6,408 bases of DNA from Bacillota bacterium (GCA_023391725.1 JAEWAH010000251.1:1-6408), one strand, 5' to 3'. Counted from the first letter of the stretch, positions 1 through 5,530 are shown. Notes: generated by a model not told the origin, from the sequence alone. Numbers and translations: made by a program.

Positions 1-432
1 ACGGGGCGGGAGCGGTTTGCGGGTTTCATGAAGGCTATGAATGAGGGGAATGTGCCCATCAACCAGAAGCTTTTGAAGGAAGGGGATTTCTCCCGCCTGA
101 GCGGCGAAAGATCCATGGAGGAAATGATCGCCGCCGGGACCGTGCCAGAGGCGCTTGTAGTGGCCAACGATTTGATGGCCATCGGCGCTTTAAAGGCCTG
201 CAAAAGCCACGGGCTGCGCATCCCAGAGGATATCGCCATCATCGGCATGGACAATACAGACCTGGCCACCTGCACCACCCCCGAGCTTTCTTCCATCAAC
301 ATGAAGGAGGAAGACATCGGCAGGCATGCCGCCACCCTTTTGATGGAACGCATCCTGGATGGCCGCAAAGAGAAGCGCACCGTCAGGCTGCAACCGGAAC
401 TCTGCCTTCGCGGGTCCAGCCAGCGCGGGTAA
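1..432 (+). CDS. LacI/GalR-family transcriptional regulator, C-terminal part (5' end outside window)
   Basis: The reading frame is open from the first base of the window, so this is the 3' part of a longer gene; the ATG at 28 is internal. The 143 visible residues are the C-terminal half of a LacI/GalR effector-binding domain. The frame opens with TGRERFAGF, which matches the conserved R-x-x-G-F segment. It continues with VVANDLMAIGALKA (N56 and D57 of the visible part), then GLRIPEDIAIIGMDN, a strongly conserved LacI-family stretch whose Asp (visible residue 84) usually contacts the sugar ligand. It ends in LCLRGSS, resembling the usual family C-terminus. The helix-turn-helix domain lies upstream and is not seen. 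Family members bind palindromic operators with a central CG and are released, or sometimes activated, by a sugar effector. The gene ends 222 bases before the hydrolase gene in the same direction, so local control of that operon is likely. Effector and operator are inferred, not shown. Confidence 0.93.
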   Translation, partial: TGRERFAGFMKAMNEGNVPINQKLLKEGDFSRLSGERSMEEMIAAGTVPEALVVANDLMAIGALKACKSHGLRIPEDIAIIGMDNTDLATCTTPELSSINMKEEDIGRHAATLLMERILDGRKEKRTVRLQPELCLRGSSQRG

Positions 433-462
433 GGGACACGTAAAATTCCTGTGGAAACTGTA

Positions 463-491
463 TTGACATCACTGTATGGCTCTGTTATGAT
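463..491 (+). promoter_or_regulatory. Sigma-A-type promoter of the sugar operon
   Basis: A perfect -35 TTGACA lies at 463-468 and a -10 TATGAT (5 of 6 to consensus) at 486-491, separated by exactly 17 bases. A TG at 483-484, one base before the -10, makes it an extended -10 promoter. Transcription would start near 498 and leave a leader of about 155 nt before the ATG at 655. It is the only convincing promoter seen in the window and faces the hydrolase gene. Such a strong core promoter needs tight repression, which fits the operator-like sites downstream of the start point. Confidence 0.82.
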
Positions 492-533
492 TGACATATG
501 ACAACGATGCTACACAGTGTTTTGTGTGGCTCG

Positions 534-547
534 TGAAAACGCTAAGT
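534..547 (+). promoter_or_regulatory. cre-like / LacI-family operator candidate
   Basis: TGAAAACGCTAAGT agrees with the CcpA catabolite-response consensus TGWAANCGNTNWCA at every defined position except the last two. It has the central CG at 540-541. It lies about 36-49 bases downstream of the predicted transcription start, where bound CcpA would act as a roadblock. A LacI-type regulator other than CcpA could equally use it, and the right half-site is weak, so the call is tentative. Confidence 0.42.
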
Positions 548-603
548 GAAGGGATATCCGGTCATCCTGGGCCTAAATACCCGGGAAGATGAAGCATCAT
601 CAG

Positions 604-621
604 TATGACATCGATGTCATA
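604..621 (+). promoter_or_regulatory. 18-bp perfect palindrome, probable operator of the local LacI-type regulator
   Basis: TATGACATCGATGTCATA is a perfect 9+9 palindrome with no spacer and a central CG, the symmetry used by LacI/GalR-family repressors. It lies in the leader, about 105 bases after the predicted transcription start and 33 bases before the hydrolase ATG. Its half-site TGACAT also occurs at 464-469, overlapping the -35, and at 492-497, between the -10 and the start point. These may be weak auxiliary half-sites. With no loop bases it is a poorer RNA hairpin than a DNA operator. Assignment to the adjacent regulator is inference. Confidence 0.65.
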
Positions 622-638
622 TGGAATTTTGCAATGCG

Positions 639-646
639 AAGGAAGG
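639..646 (+). promoter_or_regulatory. Ribosome binding site selecting the start at 655
   Basis: AAGGAAGG lies 8 bases before the ATG at 655. No comparable site precedes the in-frame ATGs at 589 or 634, so translation most likely begins at 655. That leaves the palindrome at 604-621 in the untranslated leader. Confidence 0.75.
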
Positions 647-654
647 AAACAGCA

Positions 655-2847
655 ATGATCCTTGAGAACAAGCGCATCCGCCTGGAACTTAACGATTTGA
701 CGGGCGGCATTGCAGGCCTTACGGACAAAGAGCTTGGGCGGGAATATATCGTCCCGGGTCAGACCGCAGCGCCGTTCCGCGTTGTGCGGGAAGGGGAAGC
801 GGAAGAGGCGGGGTATGCATTTTCTGCTGTACCTCACCATGAGGGCCTCCGCCTTGCATGGAAGATGGAGGACGCCACGCTGCAGGCGGACGTTTCGCTG
901 CTGGACGGCGGCGTATCCTTCCGCGCCTCGCTCAAAAATGATGCTTCCTCCTTGGTAAAGGCCTTTGAATATCCCATCCTTGGCGGCTTGAAAGATTACA
1001 AGGCCCAAGGCTATGTAGCCCATTCCTATGCCACGGGCGTGCTTTTTCAAGACCCTCTTTCCTATATGCAGGAGACCGGGGCGCTGCGCTATACGCCTTA
1101 CCCCGAATCCTTCTCCGGCGCGTCCATGCAGTTTTTCACCTACTATGAGCAGGACTGCGGCGGCTTGTACTTTGCCGCCCTGGACGGGGAAGGCCATCAA
1201 AAGTGGCTGAATGTGTTCAAGGAAGATGATCATCTGGCCGCCAGCCATATGGCGGGGTTTGAAAACGCCGTCCCCGGCAGCACCATCGCCATGGATTATG
1301 ATTTTGTGATCCGCGTAACCCGGGGCCAGGGCTGGGAGGAAGCAGCTGAGCTGTACAAAGCCTGGGCTCTTGAGCAACCCTGGTGCGCAAGGGGTTTGGC
1401 CCGGGACCGCAAGAACCAGGCGGACTGGCTGCTTAATAAGGTAGGCATGTGCACCTTCGGCGTCAACGCCAAATATGACCGCACCAAATGGCTGAACCGC
1501 TACCATCAGGATATCGGCACGCCTGTATTCCATGTGCTGGGGCCGGACTGGACGAACCGGGAGCAGAATTTCTACAACAGTGTGCCGGGCGCCATGCAGG
1601 ACTGGCTCCCCACCTGCTTTGACAAAGGAAATCTGACGGCGATCCGGGAAAACGGTGACTTTTTCGCTCCCTTTGAGTTTGATTATCTGGTGGGCCTGGA
1701 CAAGAGCGATCCCGAAACGCTGAAAACGAACCTGCAAAAGTACCCCAAGCCCACCTTGAGCCACGACGGATATACCTTCAGCATGCTTTGCCCCTGTACG
1801 GAGTTTACAAAGAGCTTCCACAGGGAGCGGGATGTGCAGGTGCTTCGGGAAGCCCAAGTGGATGCCATGTACTACGATATCTCCGCCAACAACCTCATCA
1901 AGGTCTGCCTTTCGGAGGATCACGGCCACGCCCCCGGCGGCGGCAAAGAAATTTCCGATGGGTACCGGGACGTGTACAGGGATACCCGGGAAGCCCTTTG
2001 CGATGAGGCTGGAAAGTATATCCCCCTGGGCACGGAAATGATGAACGAGGTCTATTTGGGTGAGCTGGACTTTTACCAGGCCCGGGCCTGGGGCCAGCCC
2101 TGCTCCACATTGGAGACCTGGCCCTTCAGGGAGCAAATGAAAAACGGCCTGGGCCGGATGATCCCGCTGTTTGACTATGTGTACCACGAAATGGGTGTGG
2201 TGCGCATGGATGGATGGGGGAAATTGGTCGATGAAACCGGCGATCTCTTCTATTATAATGTAGCCAAGGTATACCTGTGGGGCGGCCTGTATGAACTCAA
2301 CCATGAGTACAGTCCCATGGAGGAGCTTGATGGGCAGGAAAACAGCGGCGAGGAGCACTATTTCCACTTTGATCCTCAGCACTGCGCCTATGCGCCTCAC
2401 AGGGCTGCCTATGTTAGCGCCTTTGCCAAAGCCCGGGTGGGGGCGGCCAACCCCTATTGGGCCTACGGAAAGATGACGGTCAAGCCGCAAATGGAACTTC
2501 CCATGATGGATGTGAACTGGTACCACTATAACCACGGCCAGAAGGATCCTTCCTACAAGGCAAGTGGGAGGCTGCAGGTGGAAGCCGTGGTATCCAGCGC
2601 CTATGAGGACGGGCATGGGGGATACGCCCTTTTCCTTAGCAACGCGGACGAAAAGGCTCATACCCTGTCCTTTGCCCTGGACCCCAAGGCCCTGCGCCTT
2701 TCAAATGGCGACAAGGCCGTGCGCCTGACCCAAGATCTTGGCCGGGCGCCCCAAACGATGGATTTAGGCATGCTGCGCGACGGGGAAGCGCTTCCTGTTT
2801 CCCTTAAGATACCTCCCCGCACGCTGTGTATGCTGGAAATCAAATAA
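655..2847 (+). CDS. Cytoplasmic DUF6259-like protein, probable glycoside hydrolase
   Basis: A 730-residue protein with no signal peptide or membrane segment, hence cytoplasmic. The N-terminal ~215 residues (beginning MILENKRIRLELND) look like the beta-sandwich found in front of many glycosidase barrels. Next comes the amphipathic segment GWEEAAELYKAWALEQPWC (residues 226-244), which I associate with DUF6259 proteins, and then a probable TIM barrel to about residue 600. Barrel-strand motifs include LGPDW (295-299), VDAMYYDIS with D408, and GTEMMNE with E461 and E465. The YYD aspartate sits like the nucleophile of clan-D-type and related retaining glycosidases, and E461 or E465 could be an acid/base; these roles are inference. 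The last ~90 residues form a beta-rich tail. It is the first gene of the operon, 18 bases before the binding-protein gene, so it probably acts on the imported sugar. The family name is from memory of sequence character, and the substrate is unknown. Confidence 0.8.
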   Translation: MILENKRIRLELNDLTGGIAGLTDKELGREYIVPGQTAAPFRVVREGEAEEAGYAFSAVPHHEGLRLAWKMEDATLQADVSLLDGGVSFRASLKNDASSLVKAFEYPILGGLKDYKAQGYVAHSYATGVLFQDPLSYMQETGALRYTPYPESFSGASMQFFTYYEQDCGGLYFAALDGEGHQKWLNVFKEDDHLAASHMAGFENAVPGSTIAMDYDFVIRVTRGQGWEEAAELYKAWALEQPWCARGLARDRKNQADWLLNKVGMCTFGVNAKYDRTKWLNRYHQDIGTPVFHVLGPDWTNREQNFYNSVPGAMQDWLPTCFDKGNLTAIRENGDFFAPFEFDYLVGLDKSDPETLKTNLQKYPKPTLSHDGYTFSMLCPCTEFTKSFHRERDVQVLREAQVDAMYYDISANNLIKVCLSEDHGHAPGGGKEISDGYRDVYRDTREALCDEAGKYIPLGTEMMNEVYLGELDFYQARAWGQPCSTLETWPFREQMKNGLGRMIPLFDYVYHEMGVVRMDGWGKLVDETGDLFYYNVAKVYLWGGLYELNHEYSPMEELDGQENSGEEHYFHFDPQHCAYAPHRAAYVSAFAKARVGAANPYWAYGKMTVKPQMELPMMDVNWYHYNHGQKDPSYKASGRLQVEAVVSSAYEDGHGGYALFLSNADEKAHTLSFALDPKALRLSNGDKAVRLTQDLGRAPQTMDLGMLRDGEALPVSLKIPPRTLCMLEIK

Positions 2848-2865
2848 TAAAGGAGGACTTTAATC

Positions 2866-4161
2866 ATGAAACGGCTCTTCACATTGGTCCTGGCCCTCGT
2901 GTTGACCCTTGGCGTGCTGTCCATCCCGACAGCGTTGGCCACCACCACCGAAGGCAAGACGGAAGTCGTGCTGTGGAACCAGATCTTTGAGGACTGGAAT
3001 CGCGCGTGGTGCGAGCAGATGGTTACAGAATTCAATGCCGATCCCAACCAGAAGTACTTCATCACCCAGGAATTCGTGGACGGCGCCGCGTGGGATGAGA
3101 AGCTCACCGCCGCCCGTGCCGCCGGCACTGCTCCCGACATCCTCTTGGTCAACTATTCCAACCTCGTTTGGGCCGCCACCCAGGGCTTGCTCATGCCCAT
3201 GGACGACCTGATCCCCCAGGAAGCCTGGGACGACCTGTATGACAACGTGCGCAGCATGATCACCGTCAACGGCAAGAAGTACGGCTATCCCCAGATGGTG
3301 GAGCCCGCGGTCGTCATGTACTACCGCAAGGATCTTCTGGCAGCCGCCGGTTTCGCCGAGCCCCCCAAGACCTGGGACGAGTTCCGCGCTGCCGCCAAGG
3401 CGCTGACCACTAATGATATGTACGGCGCAACCTTCAACTATGAATGGTCCATGTGGGGCTGGGAGTTCGGCGCGGGCAAACATTGGCCCATCGCGGACGA
3501 CTGGGCTTCCGCCAACTGCCAGGATCAGGGCTACATCGACCTGCTCACCTTCATGAAGGGCCTGTACGATGACGAATCCGTTCCCGCTCAGGCGCTGGGC
3601 GGCTACAACGAGTCTGCCCGCTTCATCGGCGACGGCAGCGTGGCCATGACCTTCTCCGGCTCCTGGGGCATCGCGGATCTGATGAAGAACTATCCTGACA
3701 TGGTAGCTAACATTGGCGTTGCGCCCGCTCCCACCAAGGACGGCAGCCCCTTCACCTCTACCGTGGGCGGCTGGACCTACCAGATCGATGCCAAATCCCA
3801 AAAGGCCGAAGGCGCCGCTGCCTACATCAATTGGCTGCTGGCTTCCGATCCCGCCCGCACCGCCTCCTTCTTCGAGGCCGCCAGCTTTTCCAAGTACGCC
3901 ACCCGCAAGTCTGTGGATGAATACCTGACCACCAACACCGCCGCCAAGGATGATCCTTTCATGCAGGCGATTTCCGCCCAGATCATCCCCAACGGCATCA
4001 GCGAGCCCATCTATGCCTGGGACATCAGCGCCAACATGCTCACCGCCATGGGTGAAGTCATCGTCAACGGCGCAACCCCCGAAGATGCGCTGAAGACCGC
4101 CGCGGACAACATCAACCTGTTCATCCAGAACAATGACTACGCCAACAAAAAGCCCCAATAA
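2866..4161 (+). CDS. ABC transporter extracellular sugar-binding protein (family 1)
   Basis: A 431-residue solute-binding protein. Residues 1-25 are a signal peptide: MKR, a Leu/Val-rich core (4-18), then TALA with probable signal peptidase I cleavage after A25. No lipobox cysteine is present, which is unusual if the host is a Gram-positive, where such proteins are normally lipid-anchored. The mature protein starts with TEVVLWNQIFEDWNRAW and has the family-1 pattern: a first beta-strand ending in a Trp, AARAAGTAPDILLVN, LIPQEAWDDLYDNVRSMITVNGK followed by YGYPQMVEP, and MYYRKDLLAAAGF then PKTWDEF. Later GDGSVAMTFSGSWG and VGGWTYQID also fit MalE-like proteins. AGGAGG at 2851-2856, 9 bases before the ATG, is the strongest ribosome binding site here. 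Codons are visibly skewed to C-ending forms (GCC, ACC, AAC, TTC) compared with the flanking genes, consistent with high expression. The ligand is probably an oligosaccharide or glycoside, not identifiable from sequence. Confidence 0.94.
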   Translation: MKRLFTLVLALVLTLGVLSIPTALATTTEGKTEVVLWNQIFEDWNRAWCEQMVTEFNADPNQKYFITQEFVDGAAWDEKLTAARAAGTAPDILLVNYSNLVWAATQGLLMPMDDLIPQEAWDDLYDNVRSMITVNGKKYGYPQMVEPAVVMYYRKDLLAAAGFAEPPKTWDEFRAAAKALTTNDMYGATFNYEWSMWGWEFGAGKHWPIADDWASANCQDQGYIDLLTFMKGLYDDESVPAQALGGYNESARFIGDGSVAMTFSGSWGIADLMKNYPDMVANIGVAPAPTKDGSPFTSTVGGWTYQIDAKSQKAEGAAAYINWLLASDPARTASFFEAASFSKYATRKSVDEYLTTNTAAKDDPFMQAISAQIIPNGISEPIYAWDISANMLTAMGEVIVNGATPEDALKTAADNINLFIQNNDYANKKPQ

Positions 4162-4167
4162 CCTTCT

Positions 4168-4196
4168 TCGATGAAATGACTGTGTCATTTCATCGA
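4168..4196 (+). promoter_or_regulatory. Perfect inverted repeat just after the binding-protein gene (attenuation or mRNA-protecting hairpin)
   Basis: Arms TCGATGAAATGAC (4168-4180) and GTCATTTCATCGA (4184-4196) are perfect 13-base reverse complements around a 3-base TGT loop, starting 6 bases after the stop codon. No T-run follows on either side, so it does not look like an intrinsic terminator. Hairpins in this place in sugar-transport operons often stabilise the upstream binding-protein mRNA or partially stop transcription before the permeases; that role is inferred. It could also be the edge of an inserted repeat. Confidence 0.75.
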
Positions 4197-4201
4197 GCCT
4201 G

Positions 4202-4276
4202 CACGGTTTCTCTGCATGCCCTCGCACCGTCCGGCGCTTCGCTTGGCCGGTGCGGGCATGCGGCCGAGAAAACGTG
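4202..4276 (+). repeat. Long imperfect inverted repeat (about 25 bp stem)
   Basis: The outer arm CACGGTTTCTC (4202-4212) pairs with GAGAAAACGTG (4266-4276) with one mismatch. The middle arm GCATGCCC (4214-4221) pairs perfectly with GGGCATGC (4254-4261), and the inner arm GCACCG (4224-4229) pairs perfectly with CGGTGC (4248-4253). Small asymmetric internal loops separate these helices. The apical region holds CGCTTCGCTT (4235-4244), the exact reverse complement of 4313-4322. No T-run follows. As RNA this is the largest hairpin in the window; as DNA it could be part of a mobile repeat. Confidence 0.75.
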
Positions 4277-4343
4277 TAAGGTTCCGAAGCTACGCACCGC
4301 CGGTGGCGGATGAAGCGAAGCGGAGGAAGCCAACGAAAAGGAG

Positions 4344-4365
4344 TGCTGCAAGCGACAGCGCAGCA
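4344..4365 (+). repeat. Stem-loop within the operon spacer
   Basis: TGCTGC (4344-4349) and GCAGCA (4360-4365) are perfect 6-base arms, with a possible inner GC/GC pairing around a GACA loop. The hairpin is bracketed by the complementary pair 4329-4334 and 4379-4384. It is modest alone and is supported mainly by its structured surroundings. Confidence 0.5.
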
Positions 4366-4380
4366 GTGCGACTATTGAGT

Positions 4381-4416
4381 TGGCCGGGTATGCTTGCTTC
4401 GCAAGCACCCCGTCCA
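4381..4416 (+). repeat. Stem-loop with perfect 7-bp apical stem
   Basis: TGCTTGC (4391-4397) and GCAAGCA (4401-4407) are perfect arms around a TTC loop. The helix continues below a small internal loop through CGGG (4385-4388) with CCCG (4409-4412), then TGG (4381-4383) with CCA (4414-4416). Its base overlaps the next hairpin by two bases, so the lowest pairs of the two compete. Confidence 0.6.
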
Positions 4417-4433
4417 GCCGGCAAAGCCGGCTG
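4415..4433 (+). repeat. Perfect 8-bp stem-loop
   Basis: CAGCCGGC (4415-4422) and GCCGGCTG (4426-4433) are perfect reverse complements around an AAA loop. A GC-rich stem without a following T-run (the next bases are AGACGATTTAATATG) argues against an intrinsic terminator. Confidence 0.65.
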
Positions 4434-4445
4434 AGACGATTTAAT

Positions 4446-4468
4446 ATGAAGGGGCTCCGCCCCTTCAT
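4446..4468 (+). repeat. Perfect 10-bp stem-loop
   Basis: ATGAAGGGGC (4446-4455) and GCCCCTTCAT (4459-4468) are perfect arms around a TCC loop. It is followed by GCATCCCCG and not by a T-run. It lies between two other strong hairpins and about 130 bases before the first permease gene. Confidence 0.68.
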
Positions 4469-4486
4469 GCATCCCCGAAAGTGTGC

Positions 4487-4514
4487 CTGGGGGAGGGTGA
4501 AAGCCCTCCCCCAG
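4487..4514 (+). repeat. 11-bp stem-loop closed by a GAAA tetraloop
   Basis: CTGGGGGAGGG (4487-4497) and CCCTCCCCCAG (4504-4514) pair perfectly. T4498 and G4503 can add a U-G pair, leaving GAAA (4499-4502) as a GNRA-type tetraloop. This is a stable RNA hairpin on the coding strand. The following ATACCAAAGAACG has no T-run. It is a candidate 5' boundary protecting the permease mRNA or a partial transcription stop; the role is inferred. Confidence 0.7.
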
Positions 4515-4538
4515 ATACCAAAGAACGCTTATTCACCG

Positions 4539-4560
4539 CGCAGGGCAACGGTCCCTTGCG
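4539..4560 (+). repeat. Weak stem-loop before the first permease
   Basis: CGCAGGG (4539-4545) pairs with CCC and TGCG (4553-4560) over 7 base pairs with one bulged T at 4556 and a 7-base loop. It ends about 20 bases before the ribosome binding site of the first permease gene. It is the least certain member of the hairpin series. Confidence 0.4.
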
Positions 4561-4596
4561 GCATTTCAACCGGATAAAGAAAGGAAGGGAAGCGAT

Positions 4597-5514
4597 ATGG
4601 CAAAACCGAAGGCAGCCGCCAAGCTTTCCACCAGCCGGATGGACCACTGGACGGCCTACCTCATGATCCTGCCCTCCTTGCTGGCTTTGGGCGTGTTCGT
4701 GTTGGTACCCCTGTTCATGGCCCTGGAAAAAAGTTTTACCGACTGGCAGTTTTACGCAGAGAGCCATTTTATAGGGCTTTCCAATTTTGCGATGGTCCTC
4801 AAAAACCAGCTGTTCCAGGTCTCTTTGGGGAATATCCTCTGGTTTGCGGCAGTCATCATTCCCCTGCAGATCATTATGTCCTTCCTTTTCGCCCATGTAT
4901 TGAAGGGGATGAGCCCCCGGATCGGCGCGTACGCCAAGACGGCCGTGTACGTGCCCACCGTCATTTCCGGCGTTGTGGCCTCCGTTATCTTCCTGTTCAT
5001 TTTTAACTATCAGGGCGGCATCCTGAACTTCATTATCCGCCAGCTTGGCGGCAAGCGTATCGGCTTCCTGGCCGAACCCATCCTGGCCAAGTGGTCCGTG
5101 TCCATCGCCTCTTTATGGTTGGGCTTTGGGTACAACTCCCTGGTGATGTACGCCGGGCTGCAAAATGTTCCCCAAAGCTATTATGAAGCGGCGGAGGTGG
5201 ACGGCGCCGGTGCGCTGACCAAACTTTTCAAGATCACCATCCCCTCGCTGAAAAACGTGTTCATCCTCATCGTGATCAACATGATGACAGGCACTTTGCA
5301 GATGTTCGATCTGCCCTACATGATGATGAATGGCACCGGCGGGCCCGTGAACAGCACGCTCACGCCGATGATATACATTTACAACAACTTCAAAAGTTTC
5401 GACTTTTCCAAGGGCTATACCGTGGCCGCCGCGCTTTTGCTGATGGTGATCATCGGTGCTTTGAACAGCATCGTGTTCACCCTGATCGGCTCTGAAAAAG
5501 CGCAGGATGAATAA
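4597..5514 (+). CDS. ABC sugar transporter permease, MalF/UgpA type
   Basis: A 305-residue inner-membrane permease with about six hydrophobic segments: roughly 20-43, 78-102, 113-137, 166-188, 219-240 and 275-297. The cytoplasmic EAA loop that docks the ATPase is intact, EAAEVDGAGALTKLFKITIP, starting at E197 and keeping the EAA, D-G and I-P positions. The N-terminal YLMILPSLLALGVFVLVPL is typical of the MalF-like partner of carbohydrate importers. AGGAAGGG (4582-4589) stands 7 bases before the ATG. The gene ends 16 bases before the second permease start. No ATPase gene is visible, so the complex probably uses an ATPase encoded elsewhere. It lies 435 bases after the binding-protein gene, an unusually long gap for this operon type. 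Confidence 0.94.
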   Translation: MAKPKAAAKLSTSRMDHWTAYLMILPSLLALGVFVLVPLFMALEKSFTDWQFYAESHFIGLSNFAMVLKNQLFQVSLGNILWFAAVIIPLQIIMSFLFAHVLKGMSPRIGAYAKTAVYVPTVISGVVASVIFLFIFNYQGGILNFIIRQLGGKRIGFLAEPILAKWSVSIASLWLGFGYNSLVMYAGLQNVPQSYYEAAEVDGAGALTKLFKITIPSLKNVFILIVINMMTGTLQMFDLPYMMMNGTGGPVNSTLTPMIYIYNNFKSFDFSKGYTVAAALLLMVIIGALNSIVFTLIGSEKAQDE

Positions 5515-5516
5515 GG

Positions 5517-5523
5517 AAGGAGG
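5517..5523 (+). promoter_or_regulatory. Ribosome binding site selecting the start at 5531
   Basis: AAGGAGG lies 7 bases before the ATG at 5531. An in-frame ATG at 5507 overlaps the end of the upstream gene but has no such site in front of it and would add eight polar residues (MNKEGGNA). The later start is preferred. Confidence 0.75.
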
Positions 5524-5530
5524 AAACGCC

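Larger units (their letters stand above)
4162..4596 (+). other. 435-base non-coding, stem-loop-dense spacer inside the operon
   Basis: No convincing gene lies between the binding-protein stop and the first permease ATG. The short open frames on both strands lack sensible ribosome binding sites and run through the inverted repeats. At least eight stem-loops sit almost end to end: 4168-4196, 4202-4276, 4344-4365, 4381-4416, 4415-4433, 4446-4468, 4487-4514 and 4539-4560. The segment GCCAAC (4329-4334) can also pair with GTTGGC (4379-4384), enclosing the 4344-4365 hairpin in a multibranch fold. The spacer differs in character from the tight 16-18 base spacing elsewhere in the operon. Candidates are a structured RNA, a dispersed repeat inserted in the operon, or an mRNA processing region. 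I recognise no known riboswitch or intron core in it. Confidence 0.7.

Noticed and set aside
491..520. Second TTGACA at 491-496 as another promoter
   Set aside because: No acceptable -10 sequence occurs 15-18 bases downstream; it more likely reflects the repeated TGACAT half-site.
589..654. N-terminal extension of the hydrolase from ATG 589 or ATG 634
   Set aside because: No suitable ribosome binding site precedes these codons, and the extension would be encoded by the palindromic operator. The ATG at 655 has AAGGAAGG at proper spacing and starts a typical beta-sandwich.
562..2661. Open frame of 699 residues on the minus strand, antisense to the hydrolase gene
   Set aside because: It covers a gene whose + strand product has clear family features and a good ribosome binding site. 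The antisense product has no recognisable motifs and is a shadow of GC-biased codon use.
2860..4227. Open frame of 455 residues on the minus strand across the binding-protein gene
   Set aside because: It mirrors the binding protein and runs into the hairpins after its stop codon. The Gly/His/Val-rich translation has no family signature, consistent with antisense of C-ending codons.
4442..4447. TAATAT as the -10 of a separate permease promoter
   Set aside because: The sequence 16-18 bases upstream lies in a GC-rich hairpin and does not resemble TTGACA.
4190..4472. Several 60-92 residue open frames on both strands in the operon spacer
   Set aside because: They overlap one another and the inverted repeats, lack good ribosome binding sites at their starts and show no protein-like motifs.
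4415..4514. Intrinsic terminators in the operon spacer
   Set aside because: The hairpins at 4415-4433, 4446-4468 and 4487-4514 are strong, but none is followed by a T-run on either strand, and the permeases downstream have no obvious promoter of their own.
4197..4596. Known riboswitch, group I/II intron, tRNA or CRISPR array in the spacer
   Set aside because: I see no conserved riboswitch core, no intron domain-V-like catalytic hairpin, no tRNA cloverleaf with a CCA end and no regularly spaced direct repeats.
5507..5530. Earlier start of the second permease at ATG 5507, overlapping the first permease
   Set aside because: The strong AAGGAGG at 5517-5523 lies after that ATG and serves the ATG at 5531.
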